From the NCBI GenBank assembly GCA_019454835.1, contig JACFNP010000011.1:1-64000 (forward strand): a stretch of 64,000 bases of DNA, read 5' to 3'. Numbering within the stretch: the stretch's first letter is position 1; every line of letters begins with the position of its first letter. This stretch comes from Rubellimicrobium sp. Its GTDB lineage: Bacteria; Pseudomonadota; Alphaproteobacteria; Rhodobacterales; Rhodobacteraceae. Positions 46,584 through 56,256 of this stretch are shown here, one piece after another. The notes under the pieces were generated by a model. It saw only the letters and a program-made list of their open reading frames with translations. It was not told the DNA's origin and ran no database searches. The position numbers were made by a program, and so were the translations under genes.

Positions 46584-47471
46584 TTACTGCGCGAGAAATT
46601 CCGAGATCATCCTGCCAGTCTGTTCGGGAAGTTCCCAGAACATGTTGTGCCCGTAGCCCTCGAATGTCTCGAACCGCGCCTCCGGCAGCGCGGCACGCAA
46701 GGCATCCTGCGACGCAGCATCGAAGAGCCCGTCCTGATCGCCCCAAAAGACTAGGGTGGGGGCCTCGATCCGCCGCGCGATCGGAGTCCAGTCCGTGATG
46801 GTCAGGCCGATGAGAGCCCCCATCCAGACTTCCGCCGGGCGAGACGCGCTCTCGCGCATCTCATGCTGAAGAAAGTCTTCGTCCACGGGATTGGGATTCG
46901 CATACCACGCCTGCATGAACTCGCCATCAGGATCGACGGGATGAACCATCGCCGGTATCTCATCCCAGAGCCAGTCGCCCGAACCATCGGGTGTTTTCAG
47001 CGCCGACGAGATCAAGACCAAGTGCTCGACGCGCTCAGGCGCAAGACCTGCAACTACACCAGCAGTCATCGAGCCTAACGAATGACCGACAATATCGGCA
47101 CGTTCGATCCCTAACGCATCCATGAACCCAAGGACATCATGCGCCAGCGAATCAAGCCCGTAACAGCAAGCCGGAATATCCGAAGCACCGTGGCCCCGCA
47201 GGTCGAGCGCATAGATCGGCCGCTCTCCGAGCCAAGGGCCTACCAGCGACCAAGACCGCGAATTGTCGGTGTAACCGTGCAGGAGAATCAGCGGAGTCCC
47301 ATCACCCTCACCTAACTCAACGTAGGCGAGATTCAGCCCATCCGCGAGGGTGACTTGCTGACGGGCATCGTTCCATCCGTCCTGTGTGGGGATGGTGACC
47401 TCGGCGGCTGCGGGGAGAGTTCCCGCAGCCAGCACGAATGCGGCCAGCGCCGCACGAAAGCCTCGCATCAT
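46584..47471 (-). CDS. exported alpha/beta hydrolase inside the choline transporter operon
   Basis: 295-residue alpha/beta-hydrolase with a Sec signal (MMRGFRAALAAFVLAAGTLPAAA), so probably periplasmic. Oxyanion HG at 65-66 (LILLHGYTDN), nucleophile Ser131 in GHSLGSM, likely acid Asp247 in WGDQDGLF and His275 in GYGHNMFWE. Its ATG at 47471 overlaps the choX stop by 4 nt, so it is co-translated with the choline-binding protein. GC content is visibly lower than in neighbours (two 60-nt lines give 52% and 57%), suggesting later acquisition. Inference: it hydrolyses choline esters to free choline for the transporter. Specificity is unproven; a lactonase or haloperoxidase-like role is possible. 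Confidence 0.8.
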   Translation of the reverse strand: MMRGFRAALAAFVLAAGTLPAAAEVTIPTQDGWNDARQQVTLADGLNLAYVELGEGDGTPLILLHGYTDNSRSWSLVGPWLGERPIYALDLRGHGASDIPACCYGLDSLAHDVLGFMDALGIERADIVGHSLGSMTAGVVAGLAPERVEHLVLISSALKTPDGSGDWLWDEIPAMVHPVDPDGEFMQAWYANPNPVDEDFLQHEMRESASRPAEVWMGALIGLTITDWTPIARRIEAPTLVFWGDQDGLFDAASQDALRAALPEARFETFEGYGHNMFWELPEQTGRMISEFLAQ

Positions 47472-48391
47472 CCGTTCAGCGCCGCAGTAACCGCCGCCAG
47501 CGCGTCGCCGCCGTCGATGGTGGTCACGCCTTCCAGCCACGGCCCGAGCACTTCCTCATGTGCGGCAAGCCAGTCGCGGGCCGCGTCGCGCGGCTCGACG
47601 CCGTCGTCGAGGATCGCGCCCATGATCTCGTTCTCCATGGCCAGCGTGAACTCGAGGTTCTTCAGGAACTGCCCGACGTTCGGGCATTCGTCGACCCAGC
47701 CTGCGGGCGTGTTGGTGCGTACCTCGGCGCCGCCGAAATCGGGGCCGAACCAGTCGTCGCCGCCCGACAGATAGGTGATGTCGAAATTGGCGTTCATCGG
47801 GTGCGGTTCCCAGGCAAGGAACACGATGGGTTCGTCGCGGCTGTCGGCGCGGGCGACCTGCGCCAACATCCCCTGCTCCGAGCTTTCGACAAGCTCGAAA
47901 TCGCCCAGGTCGAAGGCGTCGGCCTCGATCATCTCGAGGATCAGGCGGTTGCCGTCGTTGCCGGGTTCGATGCCGTAGATTTCATCGTTCAGTTCGTCGG
48001 CATGGGTGGCGATGTCGGCATAGTCCGTGATGCCGATGGCCGCGCCCGCGCCGTTGGTGCCCAGCGTGTATTTCGCGCCGACAAGATTGGTGCGCACGGT
48101 ATCGACGGTGCCCGCGTCGCGGTAGCTGGCGATATCGCCCTCCATCGTCGGCATCCAGTTGCCGAGGAACACGTCCACATCCCCCGAGGCGAGCGACTGG
48201 TAGGTCACCGGGACCGACAGGATCAGGATTTCGGTCTCGTAGCCCAGCGCATCCAGCACATAGGTCGTCGCCGCCGTGGTCGAGGTGATGTCGGTCCAGC
48301 CGACATCGGAAAAGACGATATGGTCGCAGTCGGCGAACGCCGGTGCGGCGGCAAGGACGGCGATGGCCGATAGGGTGGTGGTGAGTCGCAT
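47468..48391 (-). CDS. choX: choline-binding periplasmic protein
   Basis: 307-residue binding protein of the choline ABC importer. Signal peptide MRLTTTLSAIAVLAAAPAFA. The ligand box known from rhizobial ChoX (Trp43, Trp90, Tyr119, Trp205, with Asp45 and Asn156) is present here as Trp32, Trp79, Tyr108, Trp194, Asp34 and Asn145, all shifted by exactly 11, which strongly supports choline/acetylcholine binding. It opens the choX-hydrolase-choW-choV operon; the promoter and BetI site lie between it and the divergent betI. Confidence 0.95.
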   Translation of the reverse strand: MRLTTTLSAIAVLAAAPAFADCDHIVFSDVGWTDITSTTAATTYVLDALGYETEILILSVPVTYQSLASGDVDVFLGNWMPTMEGDIASYRDAGTVDTVRTNLVGAKYTLGTNGAGAAIGITDYADIATHADELNDEIYGIEPGNDGNRLILEMIEADAFDLGDFELVESSEQGMLAQVARADSRDEPIVFLAWEPHPMNANFDITYLSGGDDWFGPDFGGAEVRTNTPAGWVDECPNVGQFLKNLEFTLAMENEIMGAILDDGVEPRDAARDWLAAHEEVLGPWLEGVTTIDGGDALAAVTAALNG

Positions 48392-48434
48392 CTGTCTGGG
48401 TCTCCCTTGGATGTTGGCAGCGAAGGTATTGTTG

Positions 48435-48448
48435 ATTGACGGATCAAT
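48435..48448. promoter_or_regulatory. BetI operator candidate
   Basis: ATTGA-CGGA-TCAAT, a perfect 5-bp inverted repeat resembling the BetI box (ATTGAACGTTCAAT) known in other bacteria. It lies between the divergent choX (48391) and betI (48490) starts, so BetI could repress uptake and its own gene until choline is present. Confidence 0.75.
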
Positions 48449-48489
48449 AAAGAACCATCATTGTCGTTCAGGCAAGCACTTTCGGTCCA

Positions 48490-49068
48490 ATGATGTCACG
48501 CAGCAAGGTCGAGCCTATACGCCGGGCGGCGCTGTTGAAAGCCACGATCGACGAGATCGGGCAGCAGGGTTCGCTCGATGTCACGGTCGCGCAGATCGCG
48601 CGGCGGGCAGGCATGTCGCCTGCGCTCGCGCATCATTACTTCGGCACCAAGGACGACATCTTCCTTGCGGCGATGCGCCATATCCTCAAGCTCTACGGGG
48701 CCGAGGTGCGCGGCGCGCTGACCATGGCCGAAGGCCCGCGCGCCCGGCTCGAGGCGGTGATCCGCGCCGGATTCGGGCCGTCGAACTTTCACCCGTCGGT
48801 CATTGCCGCCTGGCTGAACTTCTGGGTGATGGCCCGCCACAACGAAGGCGCGGCGCGGTTGCTGCGCATCTACGAGGGGCGGTTGCGGGCGAATCTGCTG
48901 TTCAACCTGCGCCCGCTGGTCGGCCCGCGCGCGCCCGAGGTGGCCGAGCGAATCGCCGCGCTCATCGACGGCGTGTTCCTGCGTCAGGGCGTGCGGATGG
49001 GCAGCCCCGACCGGGCCGAGGCCGTGCGGCTGGTGCTGGGCGGGATCGACTGCGAGCTGGGGCCTTGA
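48490..49068 (+). CDS. betI: transcriptional regulator BetI (TetR family)
   Basis: 192-residue TetR-type repressor controlling betaine synthesis. The HTH is at about 31-58 (VTVAQIARRAGMSPALAHHYFG in part). FHPSVIAAWLNFW and the C-terminal ligand domain match BetI. ATG at 48490 is immediately followed by a second ATG, either of which could be used. It is divergent from choX across a BetI-box-like palindrome, and leads betB-betA on the same strand. No choline sulfatase gene (betC) lies between betI and betB, unlike in rhizobia. Confidence 0.93.
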   Translation: MMSRSKVEPIRRAALLKATIDEIGQQGSLDVTVAQIARRAGMSPALAHHYFGTKDDIFLAAMRHILKLYGAEVRGALTMAEGPRARLEAVIRAGFGPSNFHPSVIAAWLNFWVMARHNEGAARLLRIYEGRLRANLLFNLRPLVGPRAPEVAERIAALIDGVFLRQGVRMGSPDRAEAVRLVLGGIDCELGP

Positions 49069-49198
49069 GGTGGCGAAAATGAACGTATCGCGCAGGAATT
49101 TGCGACAAACAGCCGTCTGACATCGGTTTCGGACAAAGGCGGGCCGACCTTCGGGTGACTCCGGGGCGCGCACCCGCGACGAACATTCGGAGAGCGAC

Positions 49199-50659
49199 AT
49201 GCCCTATCCCCTTCAGCCTGCAGGCAGCCATTTCATCGACGGCGACTATGTGGACGACCCGGCGGGCACGCCGATCCCGGTGATCTACCCCGCGACCGGC
49301 GAACAGATCGCCACCGTCCATGCTGCCACCCCGGCGCTGGTCGAACGCGCCATCGCCAGCGCCGCGCGCGCGCAGGCGGCATGGGCCGCACTGCGCCCGG
49401 TGGAACGCGGTCGGGTGCTGCGCCGCGCCGCCGACCTGATCCGCGAACGCAATCACGACCTGTCGGTTCTGGAAACCCGTGACACCGGCAAGCCCTTGTC
49501 GGAAACGCTGGTGGCCGATGCCACCTCGGGCGCGGATGCGCTGGAATATTTCGGCGGGCTGGCGGGCACGCTTGGCGGCGAAACCGTGCCTGTGGGCGGT
49601 GGCGATTTCATCTACACGATCCGCGAACCCCTGGGGGTTTGCGTCGGCATCGGCGCCTGGAACTATCCGACCCAGATCGCCTGCTGGAAATCCGCCCCCG
49701 CGCTGGTCTGCGGCAATGCCATGGTGTTCAAGCCGTCGGAAACCACGCCGCTGGCCGCGCTGAAGGTCGCGGAAATCCTGCACGAGGCGGGCCTGCCTGC
49801 GGGCGTCTTCAACGTGGTGCAGGGCCTGGGCGAGGTTGGCGGGGCGCTGGTCTCTGACCCGCGCGTGGCCAAGGTGTCGCTGACGGGTTCGGTGCCCACC
49901 GGGCGGCGCGTCTATGCGGCGGCGGCGGCGGGCATGAAGCATGTCACGATGGAGCTGGGCGGCAAGTCGCCGCTGGTGATCTTTGACGACGCCGACCTCG
50001 ACAGCGCGGTGTCGGGCGCGATCATGGGCAATTTCTATTCGACCGGGCAGGTCTGTTCCAACGGCACGCGGGTCTTCGTGCAGCGCCCGATGAAGGAGGC
50101 GTTCCTTGCCCGCCTGACCGAACGCCTGCAAGGCGCGGTGATCGGCGACCCGCTGGATATGGCGACGAATTTCGGCCCGATGACCAGCGAGCGGCAACTG
50201 GAAATCGTGCTGGGCTATATCCAGAAGGGCGTCGCGGAAGGCGCGCGGCTGGTCCATGGCGGCCACCGGCTGAACCGGCCCGGCTTCTGGATCGAACCCA
50301 CGGTCTTTGCCGATGTCACTGACGACATGACCATCGCCCGCGAGGAAATCTTCGGCCCGGTGCTGTCGGTGCTGGATTTCGACACCGAGGACGAGGCGCT
50401 CTCCCGCGCCAATGCCACCGAATTCGGGCTGGCCGCAGGCGTGTTCACCGCCGATCTGGCGCGCGCGCACCGCATGGCTGCCGGGTTCCAGGCCGGAACC
50501 TGCTTCATCAACGCCTACAACCTCACCCCGGTTGAAGGGCCGTTCGGCGCGGTGAAGCAATCGGGCGTGGGCCGCGAGAACTCGCGCCTCGCCGTAGATC
50601 ACTACAGCCAGATGAAATCCGTCTACGTCGGCACCCAGCCGTTTGAAGCACAGTTCTGA
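49199..50659 (+). CDS. betB: betaine aldehyde dehydrogenase
   Basis: 486-residue NAD(P)-dependent aldehyde dehydrogenase that converts betaine aldehyde to glycine betaine. Catalytic Glu252 ([10 protein letters not shown]) and Cys286 ([12 protein letters not shown]) are present, with [13 protein letters not shown] and [11 protein letters not shown] typical of BetB. ATG at 49199 follows GGAGAG. 130 bp after betI and 11 bp before betA; with betA it gives the two-step choline oxidation, osmoprotectant or catabolic. Confidence 0.97.
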   Translation: MPYPLQPAGSHFIDGDYVDDPAGTPIPVIYPATGEQIATVHAATPALVERAIASAARAQAAWAALRPVERGRVLRRAADLIRERNHDLSVLETRDTGKPLSETLVADATSGADALEYFGGLAGTLGGETVPVGGGDFIYTIREPLGVCVGIGAWNYPTQIACWKSAPALVCGNAMVFKPSETTPLAALKVAEILHEAGLPAGVFNVVQGLGEVGGALVSDPRVAKVSLTGSVPTGRRVYAAAAAGMKHVTMELGGKSPLVIFDDADLDSAVSGAIMGNFYSTGQVCSNGTRVFVQRPMKEAFLARLTERLQGAVIGDPLDMATNFGPMTSERQLEIVLGYIQKGVAEGARLVHGGHRLNRPGFWIEPTVFADVTDDMTIAREEIFGPVLSVLDFDTEDEALSRANATEFGLAAGVFTADLARAHRMAAGFQAGTCFINAYNLTPVEGPFGAVKQSGVGRENSRLAVDHYSQMKSVYVGTQPFEAQF

Positions 50660-50670
50660 AGGGGGTCACC

Positions 50671-52332
50671 ATGATCGCCGATTACGTCATCGTGGGCGCC
50701 GGGTCCGCCGGGTCCGCCATCGCCTTCCGGCTGGCCGAGGCCGGGAAATCCGTCATCGTCGTCGAGCACGGCGGCAGCGACTGGGGGCCGTTCATCAACA
50801 TGCCCGGCGCGCTGTCCTATCCGATGAACATGGGCATCTACGACTGGGGTTTTCAGACCGAACCCGAGCCGCATCTGGGCGGCCGGGTGCTGGCCACGCC
50901 GCGCGGCAAGGTGATCGGCGGGTCGTCCTCGATCAACGGCATGGTCTATGTGCGCGGCCATGCCAGGGATTACGACCATTGGGTCGAGATGGGCGCGCAG
51001 GGCTGGGGCTATGCCGATGTCCTGCCCTATTTCCAGCGGCTTGAAGACTGGCACGGCGACGAGCGCGAAGGCGAGGGCGATGCAAGCTGGCGCGGGCGCG
51101 GCGGCCCGCTGCATGTGACGCGCGGCCCGCGCGACAACCCGCTGACCCGCGCCTTCGTCGAGGCGGGCAGACAGGCGGGCTATCCGGTGACCGGGGACTA
51201 CAACGGCCGCCAGCAGGAAGGCTTCGGCGCCATGGAGGCGACGATCTGGAAGGGCAAGCGCTGGTCCGCCGCCAACGCCTATCTGCGCCCGGCAATGAAG
51301 ACCGGCAATTGCAAGGTCGTGCGCGGGCTGGCGCGCAAGGTGGTCATCACCGACGGACGCGCCACCGGGGTGGAAATCTCGCACGGCGGCACGGTCGAGG
51401 TGATCGCGGCCCGCGCCGAGGTCATCATCGCGGCGTCGTCGATCAACTCGCCCAAGCTGCTGATGCTGTCGGGCATCGGCCCCGCCGCGCATCTGGCCGA
51501 ACACGGCATCCCGGTGGTGGCCGACCGTCCGGGCGTCGGGCAGAACCTGCAGGATCATCTGGAAATGTATATTCAGGTCCAGTCGAAACTGCCGGTGACG
51601 CTGTACAAATACTGGAATCTGTTCGGCAAGGGTTTCGTCGGCGCGCAATGGCTGTTCACCGGCAAAGGGGTCGGCGCCTCGAACCAGTTCGAGAGCTGCG
51701 CCTTCATCCGTTCGCGCGCGGGGGTGGAATATCCCGACATTCAATACCATTTCATCCCGATCGCGGTGCGTTACGACGGGCAGGCGGCGGCGGGCGGCCA
51801 CGGGTTTCAGGCCCATGTCGGGCCGATGCGGTCTCCGTCGCGCGGCGAGGTGACCTTGCGCTCGGCCAACCCCGAGGACCGGCCGCGCATCCTGTTCAAC
51901 TACATGTCGCACGAGGACGACTGGCGCGATTTCCGCGCCTGCATCCGCCTGACGCGCGAGATTTTCGCGCAGGAGGCGTTTGCGCCCTATGCGGGCCGCG
52001 AAATCCAGCCCGGCGCGGAACTGCAGACAGACGAGGAACTGAACGGCTTCATCCGCGACCATGTCGAATCGGCCTATCACCCCTGCGGAAGCTGCCGCAT
52101 GGGCGCGGCGGACGACCCGATGGCGGTGGTCGATCCCGAGACCCGCGTGATCGGGGTCGAGGGGCTGCGGGTCGCCGATTCCTCGATCTTCCCGCAGGTG
52201 ACGAACGGCAACCTCAACGGCCCCTCGATCATGACCGGCGAGAAGGCGGCGGACCACATCCTGGGCCGCAGGCTGCCGCCGTCGAATCTGCAGCCGTGGA
52301 TCAACCCCGACTGGCGCACCGCGCAAAGGTAG
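50671..52332 (+). CDS. betA: choline dehydrogenase
   Basis: 553-residue membrane-associated GMC flavoprotein oxidising choline to betaine aldehyde. FAD motif [16 protein letters not shown] (8-23), [31 protein letters not shown] in part, and the catalytic His in [11 protein letters not shown] near residue 470. GC-rich coding like its neighbours. It begins 11 bp after betB with a GAAGGGGG ribosome site. Two repeats follow 21 bp after the stop. Confidence 0.97.
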   Translation: MIADYVIVGAGSAGSAIAFRLAEAGKSVIVVEHGGSDWGPFINMPGALSYPMNMGIYDWGFQTEPEPHLGGRVLATPRGKVIGGSSSINGMVYVRGHARDYDHWVEMGAQGWGYADVLPYFQRLEDWHGDEREGEGDASWRGRGGPLHVTRGPRDNPLTRAFVEAGRQAGYPVTGDYNGRQQEGFGAMEATIWKGKRWSAANAYLRPAMKTGNCKVVRGLARKVVITDGRATGVEISHGGTVEVIAARAEVIIAASSINSPKLLMLSGIGPAAHLAEHGIPVVADRPGVGQNLQDHLEMYIQVQSKLPVTLYKYWNLFGKGFVGAQWLFTGKGVGASNQFESCAFIRSRAGVEYPDIQYHFIPIAVRYDGQAAAGGHGFQAHVGPMRSPSRGEVTLRSANPEDRPRILFNYMSHEDDWRDFRACIRLTREIFAQEAFAPYAGREIQPGAELQTDEELNGFIRDHVESAYHPCGSCRMGAADDPMAVVDPETRVIGVEGLRVADSSIFPQVTNGNLNGPSIMTGEKAADHILGRRLPPSNLQPWINPDWRTAQR

Positions 52333-52353
52333 CGGTGGCGGGCGGCGGCCCCC

Positions 52354-52442
52354 CGTCATTGCGAGGAGCCGCAGGCGACAAAGCAAGCCCGATGTTGTGT
52401 ATGAGCGGTCGGGGTTGCTTCGCCTTGCGGCTCGCAATGACG
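52354..52442 (-). repeat. palindromic repeat copy 19 (type A)
   Basis: 89 bp in inverted orientation, arms CGTCATTGCGAGG / GCTCGCAATGACG, inner AGCAAGCCCGA / TCGGGGTTGCT (one mismatch). 21 bp after the betA stop. Confidence 0.92.
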
Positions 52443-52451
52443 AATCCCCGC

Positions 52452-52539
52452 CGTCATTGCGAGGAGCCGAAGGCGACGCGGCAACCACGACGGCATCAAG
52501 CATGACGTTCGGGGTTACCGCGCCTCCTCGCGGGTGACG
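52452..52539 (-). repeat. palindromic repeat copy 20 (degenerate)
   Basis: 88 bp; left arm standard, right arm CCTCGCGGGTGACG (variant end), inner stem decayed (GGCAACCACGA / TTCGGGGTTACC). 9 nt after copy 19. Confidence 0.85.
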
Positions 52540-52666
52540 GGGGCAGTTTTCGCGGGGCGAAAGCGCGGGCGAGGTTGTGACTCGCCCGCGAAAGGCGCTA
52601 TGACTGGCGCGAGCCAGGCATGCGATGGTATACTGCGCGTTGCCAGCCAGAGACGAAGGACGCGCC

Positions 52667-53059
52667 ATGACAGCACCGAAGCCGGTCGCCCGCCCGCAAT
52701 CGCCGTTCATGATCCCGAAATACTATCGGCTGCAGATGACCTCGGCGAGTTCGTTCGCCACACGGGCGACGGGACATGCGATCATCGTGACGGCGGCGCT
52801 GGTGGTCTGGTGGCTGGTCGCCGCCGCCACTTCGGATCAGGCGTTCGCGCTGGCCGATCTGGTTGCGACAAGCTGGTTCGGCGATCTGGTGTTCACCTTG
52901 TCGCTCTGGGCGTTCTGGTATCACTTCCTCGCCGGGCTGCGGCATCTGTATTACGACGCCCTGCACGGGATGGAGATCAGGACCGCCGAACTGCTCGGCT
53001 GGGTCTGCTTCATCGGGGCGACCGTGCTGACGCCGATCACCATTCTTCTCGTGCAGTGA
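52667..53059 (+). CDS. sdhC: succinate dehydrogenase cytochrome b556 subunit
   Basis: 130-residue membrane anchor of complex II with three hydrophobic segments. His86 in WYHFLAGLRHLYYD corresponds to the haem-b ligand of E. coli SdhC (His84). The N-terminal RPQSPFMIPKYY then FATRATGHAI (usual S..HRxTG position) also fit. ATG at 52667 has GAAGGA upstream; an ATG 14 codons earlier lacks one. First gene of sdhCDA-...-sdhB; 7 bp before sdhD. Confidence 0.93.
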   Translation: MTAPKPVARPQSPFMIPKYYRLQMTSASSFATRATGHAIIVTAALVVWWLVAAATSDQAFALADLVATSWFGDLVFTLSLWAFWYHFLAGLRHLYYDALHGMEIRTAELLGWVCFIGATVLTPITILLVQ

Positions 53060-53066
53060 GGGTGCC

Positions 53067-53438
53067 ATGCGCTATCTGACCGACCGCAAGCGCGCCGAAC
53101 GTCTGGGTTCCGCCCGGCGCGGGACCGAGGCCCACTGGGCGCAGACCATATCCGCCGTGGCGCTGGCGCTGATGATGCCGACCTGGCTGGTCGTCTTCGG
53201 CCGCGCCCTGGGCGGCAGCCGCGATTCGGTGCTGGCCACCTTTGCCCAGCCGTTCCCGGCGATCCTGACCGCGCTGGTCCTGGTCGTCGCCATGCGGCAT
53301 TTCGCGCGCGGCATGGTGAACATGATCGACGACTACGCGCGCGGCACGGCGCGCAAGATCGGCATCATGGCGGCATATTTCATCGCCGGAGGCATCGGCG
53401 CCACGGGCATCTTCGCGATCCTGAAGATCGCGCTCTGA
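53067..53438 (+). CDS. sdhD: succinate dehydrogenase membrane anchor subunit
   Basis: 123-residue partner of SdhC with three predicted helices (about 28-48, 60-78, 95-118). [20 protein letters not shown] carries the conserved His and the Asp-Tyr pair (DDYARG) of the quinone site. ATG at 53067 follows GAGGG. 10 bp before sdhA. Confidence 0.92.
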   Translation: MRYLTDRKRAERLGSARRGTEAHWAQTISAVALALMMPTWLVVFGRALGGSRDSVLATFAQPFPAILTALVLVVAMRHFARGMVNMIDDYARGTARKIGIMAAYFIAGGIGATGIFAILKIAL

Positions 53439-53448
53439 AGGATTCGAG

Positions 53449-55254
53449 ATGACGGCTTACCCTTACGAAGTGCACGAATTCGACGTTGTCGTGGTGGGCG
53501 CCGGCGGCTCGGGCCTGCGGGCGACGCTGGGCATGGCCGAACAGGGGCTGCGCACCGCCTGCGTCACCAAGGTCTTTCCGACCCGCAGCCATACGGTCGC
53601 CGCACAGGGCGGCATCGCCGCCTCCCTGGGCAATATGGGGCCGGACAACTGGCAATGGCACATGTACGACACCGTGAAGGGGTCGGACTGGCTGGGCGAC
53701 ATGGACGCCATCGAATACCTGACCCGCCACGCGCCCAAGGCGGTCTACGAGCTGGAACATTACGGCGTGCCGTTCTCGCGCACCGAAGAGGGCCGCATCT
53801 ACCAGCGCCCCTTCGGTGGCCATACAACCGAATTCGGCGACGGCCCGCCGGTGCAGCGCACCTGTGCTGCCGCCGACCGCACGGGACATGCGATCCTGCA
53901 CACGCTTTACGGCCAGAGCCTGAAGGAAAAGGCCGAGTTCTACATCGAATATTTCGCCATCGACCTGCTGATGGCCGAGGACGGCACCTGCAACGGCGTG
54001 CTGGCCTGGAAGCTGGACGACGGCACGCTGCATGTCTTTGCGGCCAAGATGACGGTGCTGGCGACCGGCGGCTACGGGCGGGCCTATTTCTCGTGCACCT
54101 CGGCCCATACCTGCACCGGCGACGGCGGCGGCATGGCGGCGCGGGCCGGGCTGCCGTTGCAGGACATGGAATTCGTGCAGTTCCACCCGACCGGCATCTA
54201 CGGCGCGGGCTGCCTGATTACCGAGGGCGCGCGCGGCGAGGGCGGCTACCTGACCAATTCGGAAGGCGAGCGGTTCATGGAACGCTACGCCCCGCACTAC
54301 AAGGACCTTGCCAGCCGCGACGTGGTGTCGCGCTGCATGACCATCGAAATCCGCGAGGGGCGCGGGGTCGGCAAGAACAAGGACCACCTCTATCTGCACC
54401 TCAACCACCTGCCGCCCGAAGTGCTGCACGAACGCCTGCCGGGTATCAGCGAATCGGCCAAGATTTTCGCGGGAGTCGACCTGACCCGCGACCCGATCCC
54501 GGTGCTGCCGACCGCGCATTACAACATGGGCGGGATTCCGACGAACCCCTGGGGCGAGGTGCTGAACCCGACGGCGGGTGATCCCGACGCGGTGCATCCC
54601 GGCATCATGGCCGTGGGCGAGGCGGGCTGTGCCTCGGTGCATGGCGCGAACCGGCTGGGGTCGAACTCGCTCATCGACCTGGTGGTGTTCGGCCGCGCGG
54701 CCTCGATCCGCGCCGGGCAGATCATCGACAAGGCGGCGGCGGTGCAGCGTCCGACGACACATGCCATCGACAAGGCGCTTGATCGTTTCGACCGGCTGCG
54801 CAACGCGGACGGCGGCACGCCCACGGCGGCGCTGCGGCTGGAAATGCAGCGCACCATGCAGCGCGACGCGGGCGTGTTCCGCACCAATGAATCGCTGGCC
54901 GACGGCGTGAAGAACATGACGGCGGTGGCGGCGAAGCTGGACGACCTGAAGGTGACCGACCGCTCGCTGATCTGGAACAGCGACCTGATGGAAACGCTGG
55001 AGCTGACCAACCTGATGCCCAACGCGCTGGCCACGATGGTCGCCGCCGAGGCCCGCAAGGAAAGCCGCGGCGCCCACGCACACGAGGATTTCCCCGACCG
55101 CGACGACACCAACTGGCGCAAGCATTCGCTGGCGCGGGTGGACGGCACCGGGGTGCGGCTCGACTATCGCCCGGTCCACATCACCCCCCCCACCCCCGAG
55201 GCCGAGGGCGGGATTTCGGTCGAGGTGATCGCGCCGAAGGTGCGGGTGTATTAG
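53449..55254 (+). CDS. sdhA: succinate dehydrogenase flavoprotein subunit
   Basis: 601-residue catalytic subunit of complex II oxidising succinate to fumarate at the inner face of the membrane. FAD motif [16 protein letters not shown] (12-28), covalent FAD His48 in [10 protein letters not shown], the [12 protein letters not shown] segment, and the capping domain with HPTGIYGAG. The C-terminus ends APKVRVY. No odd features. 27 bp after its stop begins a VapD homologue rather than sdhB. Confidence 0.98.
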   Translation: MTAYPYEVHEFDVVVVGAGGSGLRATLGMAEQGLRTACVTKVFPTRSHTVAAQGGIAASLGNMGPDNWQWHMYDTVKGSDWLGDMDAIEYLTRHAPKAVYELEHYGVPFSRTEEGRIYQRPFGGHTTEFGDGPPVQRTCAAADRTGHAILHTLYGQSLKEKAEFYIEYFAIDLLMAEDGTCNGVLAWKLDDGTLHVFAAKMTVLATGGYGRAYFSCTSAHTCTGDGGGMAARAGLPLQDMEFVQFHPTGIYGAGCLITEGARGEGGYLTNSEGERFMERYAPHYKDLASRDVVSRCMTIEIREGRGVGKNKDHLYLHLNHLPPEVLHERLPGISESAKIFAGVDLTRDPIPVLPTAHYNMGGIPTNPWGEVLNPTAGDPDAVHPGIMAVGEAGCASVHGANRLGSNSLIDLVVFGRAASIRAGQIIDKAAAVQRPTTHAIDKALDRFDRLRNADGGTPTAALRLEMQRTMQRDAGVFRTNESLADGVKNMTAVAAKLDDLKVTDRSLIWNSDLMETLELTNLMPNALATMVAAEARKESRGAHAHEDFPDRDDTNWRKHSLARVDGTGVRLDYRPVHITPPTPEAEGGISVEVIAPKVRVY

Positions 55255-55281
55255 GATGCTCTCCGGGAGGGAGGGTCGACC

Positions 55282-55641
55282 ATGAACGTCAGGGCCACAA
55301 TCGGCGACAATTCGAGGATCAGACCCGTCGTGTATGCGATAGCCTTCGATCTCGACACCGCGACCCTGCGGGAAAGCTATCACAACGAAAGCTGGCAAAA
55401 CGCCTATGCCGACATCGGCAAGGCGCTGCGCGGGCACGGGTTCGACCGGATGCAGGGGTCGGTCTATTTCGGCGATGACAGCGTCGATGCCGTCACCTGC
55501 GTTCTGGCGGTGCAGCAACTGACCGCCGATTTCGCCTGGTTCGGCCCGGCGGTGCGCGACATCCGCATGTTGCGCATCGAGGACAACAACGACCTGCGCC
55601 CCGCCGTGGACCGGGCGCTTGCCATGAAGCGGGCCGTCTGA
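55282..55641 (+). CDS. VapD-family endoribonuclease (Cas2-like fold)
   Basis: 119-residue protein matching VapD along its length: AIAFDLDTATLRESY (19-33), NAYADIGKALRGHGF, QGSVYFG (58-64), WFGPAVRDIRMLRIEDNNDL (86-105, cited in part). Asp23 corresponds to the catalytic Asp of H. pylori VapD. It has an extra 14-residue N-terminus. ATG at 55282 follows a strong GGGAGGGAGG site. The stop overlaps the next ATG by one base (TGATG). VapD homologues are mRNA-cleaving ribonucleases that act as toxins or in persistence; no antitoxin gene is next to it. Placement inside an sdh operon is unusual. Confidence 0.88.
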   Translation: MNVRATIGDNSRIRPVVYAIAFDLDTATLRESYHNESWQNAYADIGKALRGHGFDRMQGSVYFGDDSVDAVTCVLAVQQLTADFAWFGPAVRDIRMLRIEDNNDLRPAVDRALAMKRAV

Positions 55642-55928
55642 TGCGCGCGCTGGTTCTGCTTGTCGCCCTTCTTGCGCTGACCGCCTGCGCGGCGCCGCCG
55701 ATGGACCCGGAACGTGCCGCGCAATATTGCGAGGAGCGCGCCCGTGCCGCGCAAGGCCCGACCGGGAGCGTCACGCTCGGCGTGAACTCGAACTCCGGCA
55801 GCAGCGTCGGTGCCGCCATCGGCGTCAGCGGCGACTTTCTTGCCGGGCGCGACCCGCTTGCCGTCTACGAGGATTGCGTCCGCAGCCGCACCGGCCAGGG
55901 TCCGATCCGCCCCCCACGCCTGCGCTGA
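55641..55928 (+). CDS. small lipoprotein in the sdh operon
   Basis: 95-residue predicted lipoprotein. MRALVLLVALLALTAC gives a lipobox (LTAC, Cys16). The mature part has EERARAAQGPTGSVTLGVNS then a Gly/Ser-rich stretch (SNSGSSVGAAIGVSGDF), ending DPLAVYEDCVRSRTGQGP. I recall similar small lipoproteins between sdhA and sdhB in other Rhodobacterales; function unknown. Starts within TGATG of the VapD stop and ends 9 bp before the next small gene. Confidence 0.75.
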   Translation: MRALVLLVALLALTACAAPPMDPERAAQYCEERARAAQGPTGSVTLGVNSNSGSSVGAAIGVSGDFLAGRDPLAVYEDCVRSRTGQGPIRPPRLR

Positions 55929-55937
55929 GAGGTTTCC

Positions 55938-56216
55938 GTGCGCCGACTTGTCCTTGCCCTCGCCCTGATCCCCGCCGCCGCCTTCGCCCAGTCGGCGACG
56001 GAACGCGCCACCGCCACCGTCCTGCCGATGATCCAGGAAATCCAGCCCGGCGACGCGGGCGTGATCCTGACCGGCTGCATCATCGGCGCCGCCAGCAGCG
56101 ACGAGATCGCCACCCTTGCCGCTGCGCCCGGCCCGAGCGCCGAGATCGGCGGCCTCATCAACGGCATCCTGACCCGCCCGGCCGTGATGCAATGCCTGCA
56201 GGCCGCCGCCAACTGA
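55938..56216 (+). CDS. small exported protein in the sdh operon
   Basis: 92-residue product with signal peptide [17 protein letters not shown], mature [22 protein letters not shown] and two cysteines (Cys47 in [10 protein letters not shown], Cys86 in AVMQCLQ) that could pair in the periplasm. GTG at 55938 with GAGAGG close upstream. No recognisable family. Lies 40 bp before sdhB; together with the lipoprotein it may be an accessory envelope factor of complex II, but that is only a neighbourhood inference. Confidence 0.7.
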   Translation: MRRLVLALALIPAAAFAQSATERATATVLPMIQEIQPGDAGVILTGCIIGAASSDEIATLAAAPGPSAEIGGLINGILTRPAVMQCLQAAAN

Positions 56217-56256
56217 CGCGCCCCCCTGCCCCACGTCTCGATCCGGAGGACAACAG

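Larger units (their letters stand above)
52333..52666. other. intergenic region between betA and sdhC
   Basis: 334 bp with repeat copies 19 and 20 (9 nt apart) and about 125 bp before sdhC that should contain the sdh promoter; no consensus is obvious. No gene. Confidence 0.75.
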
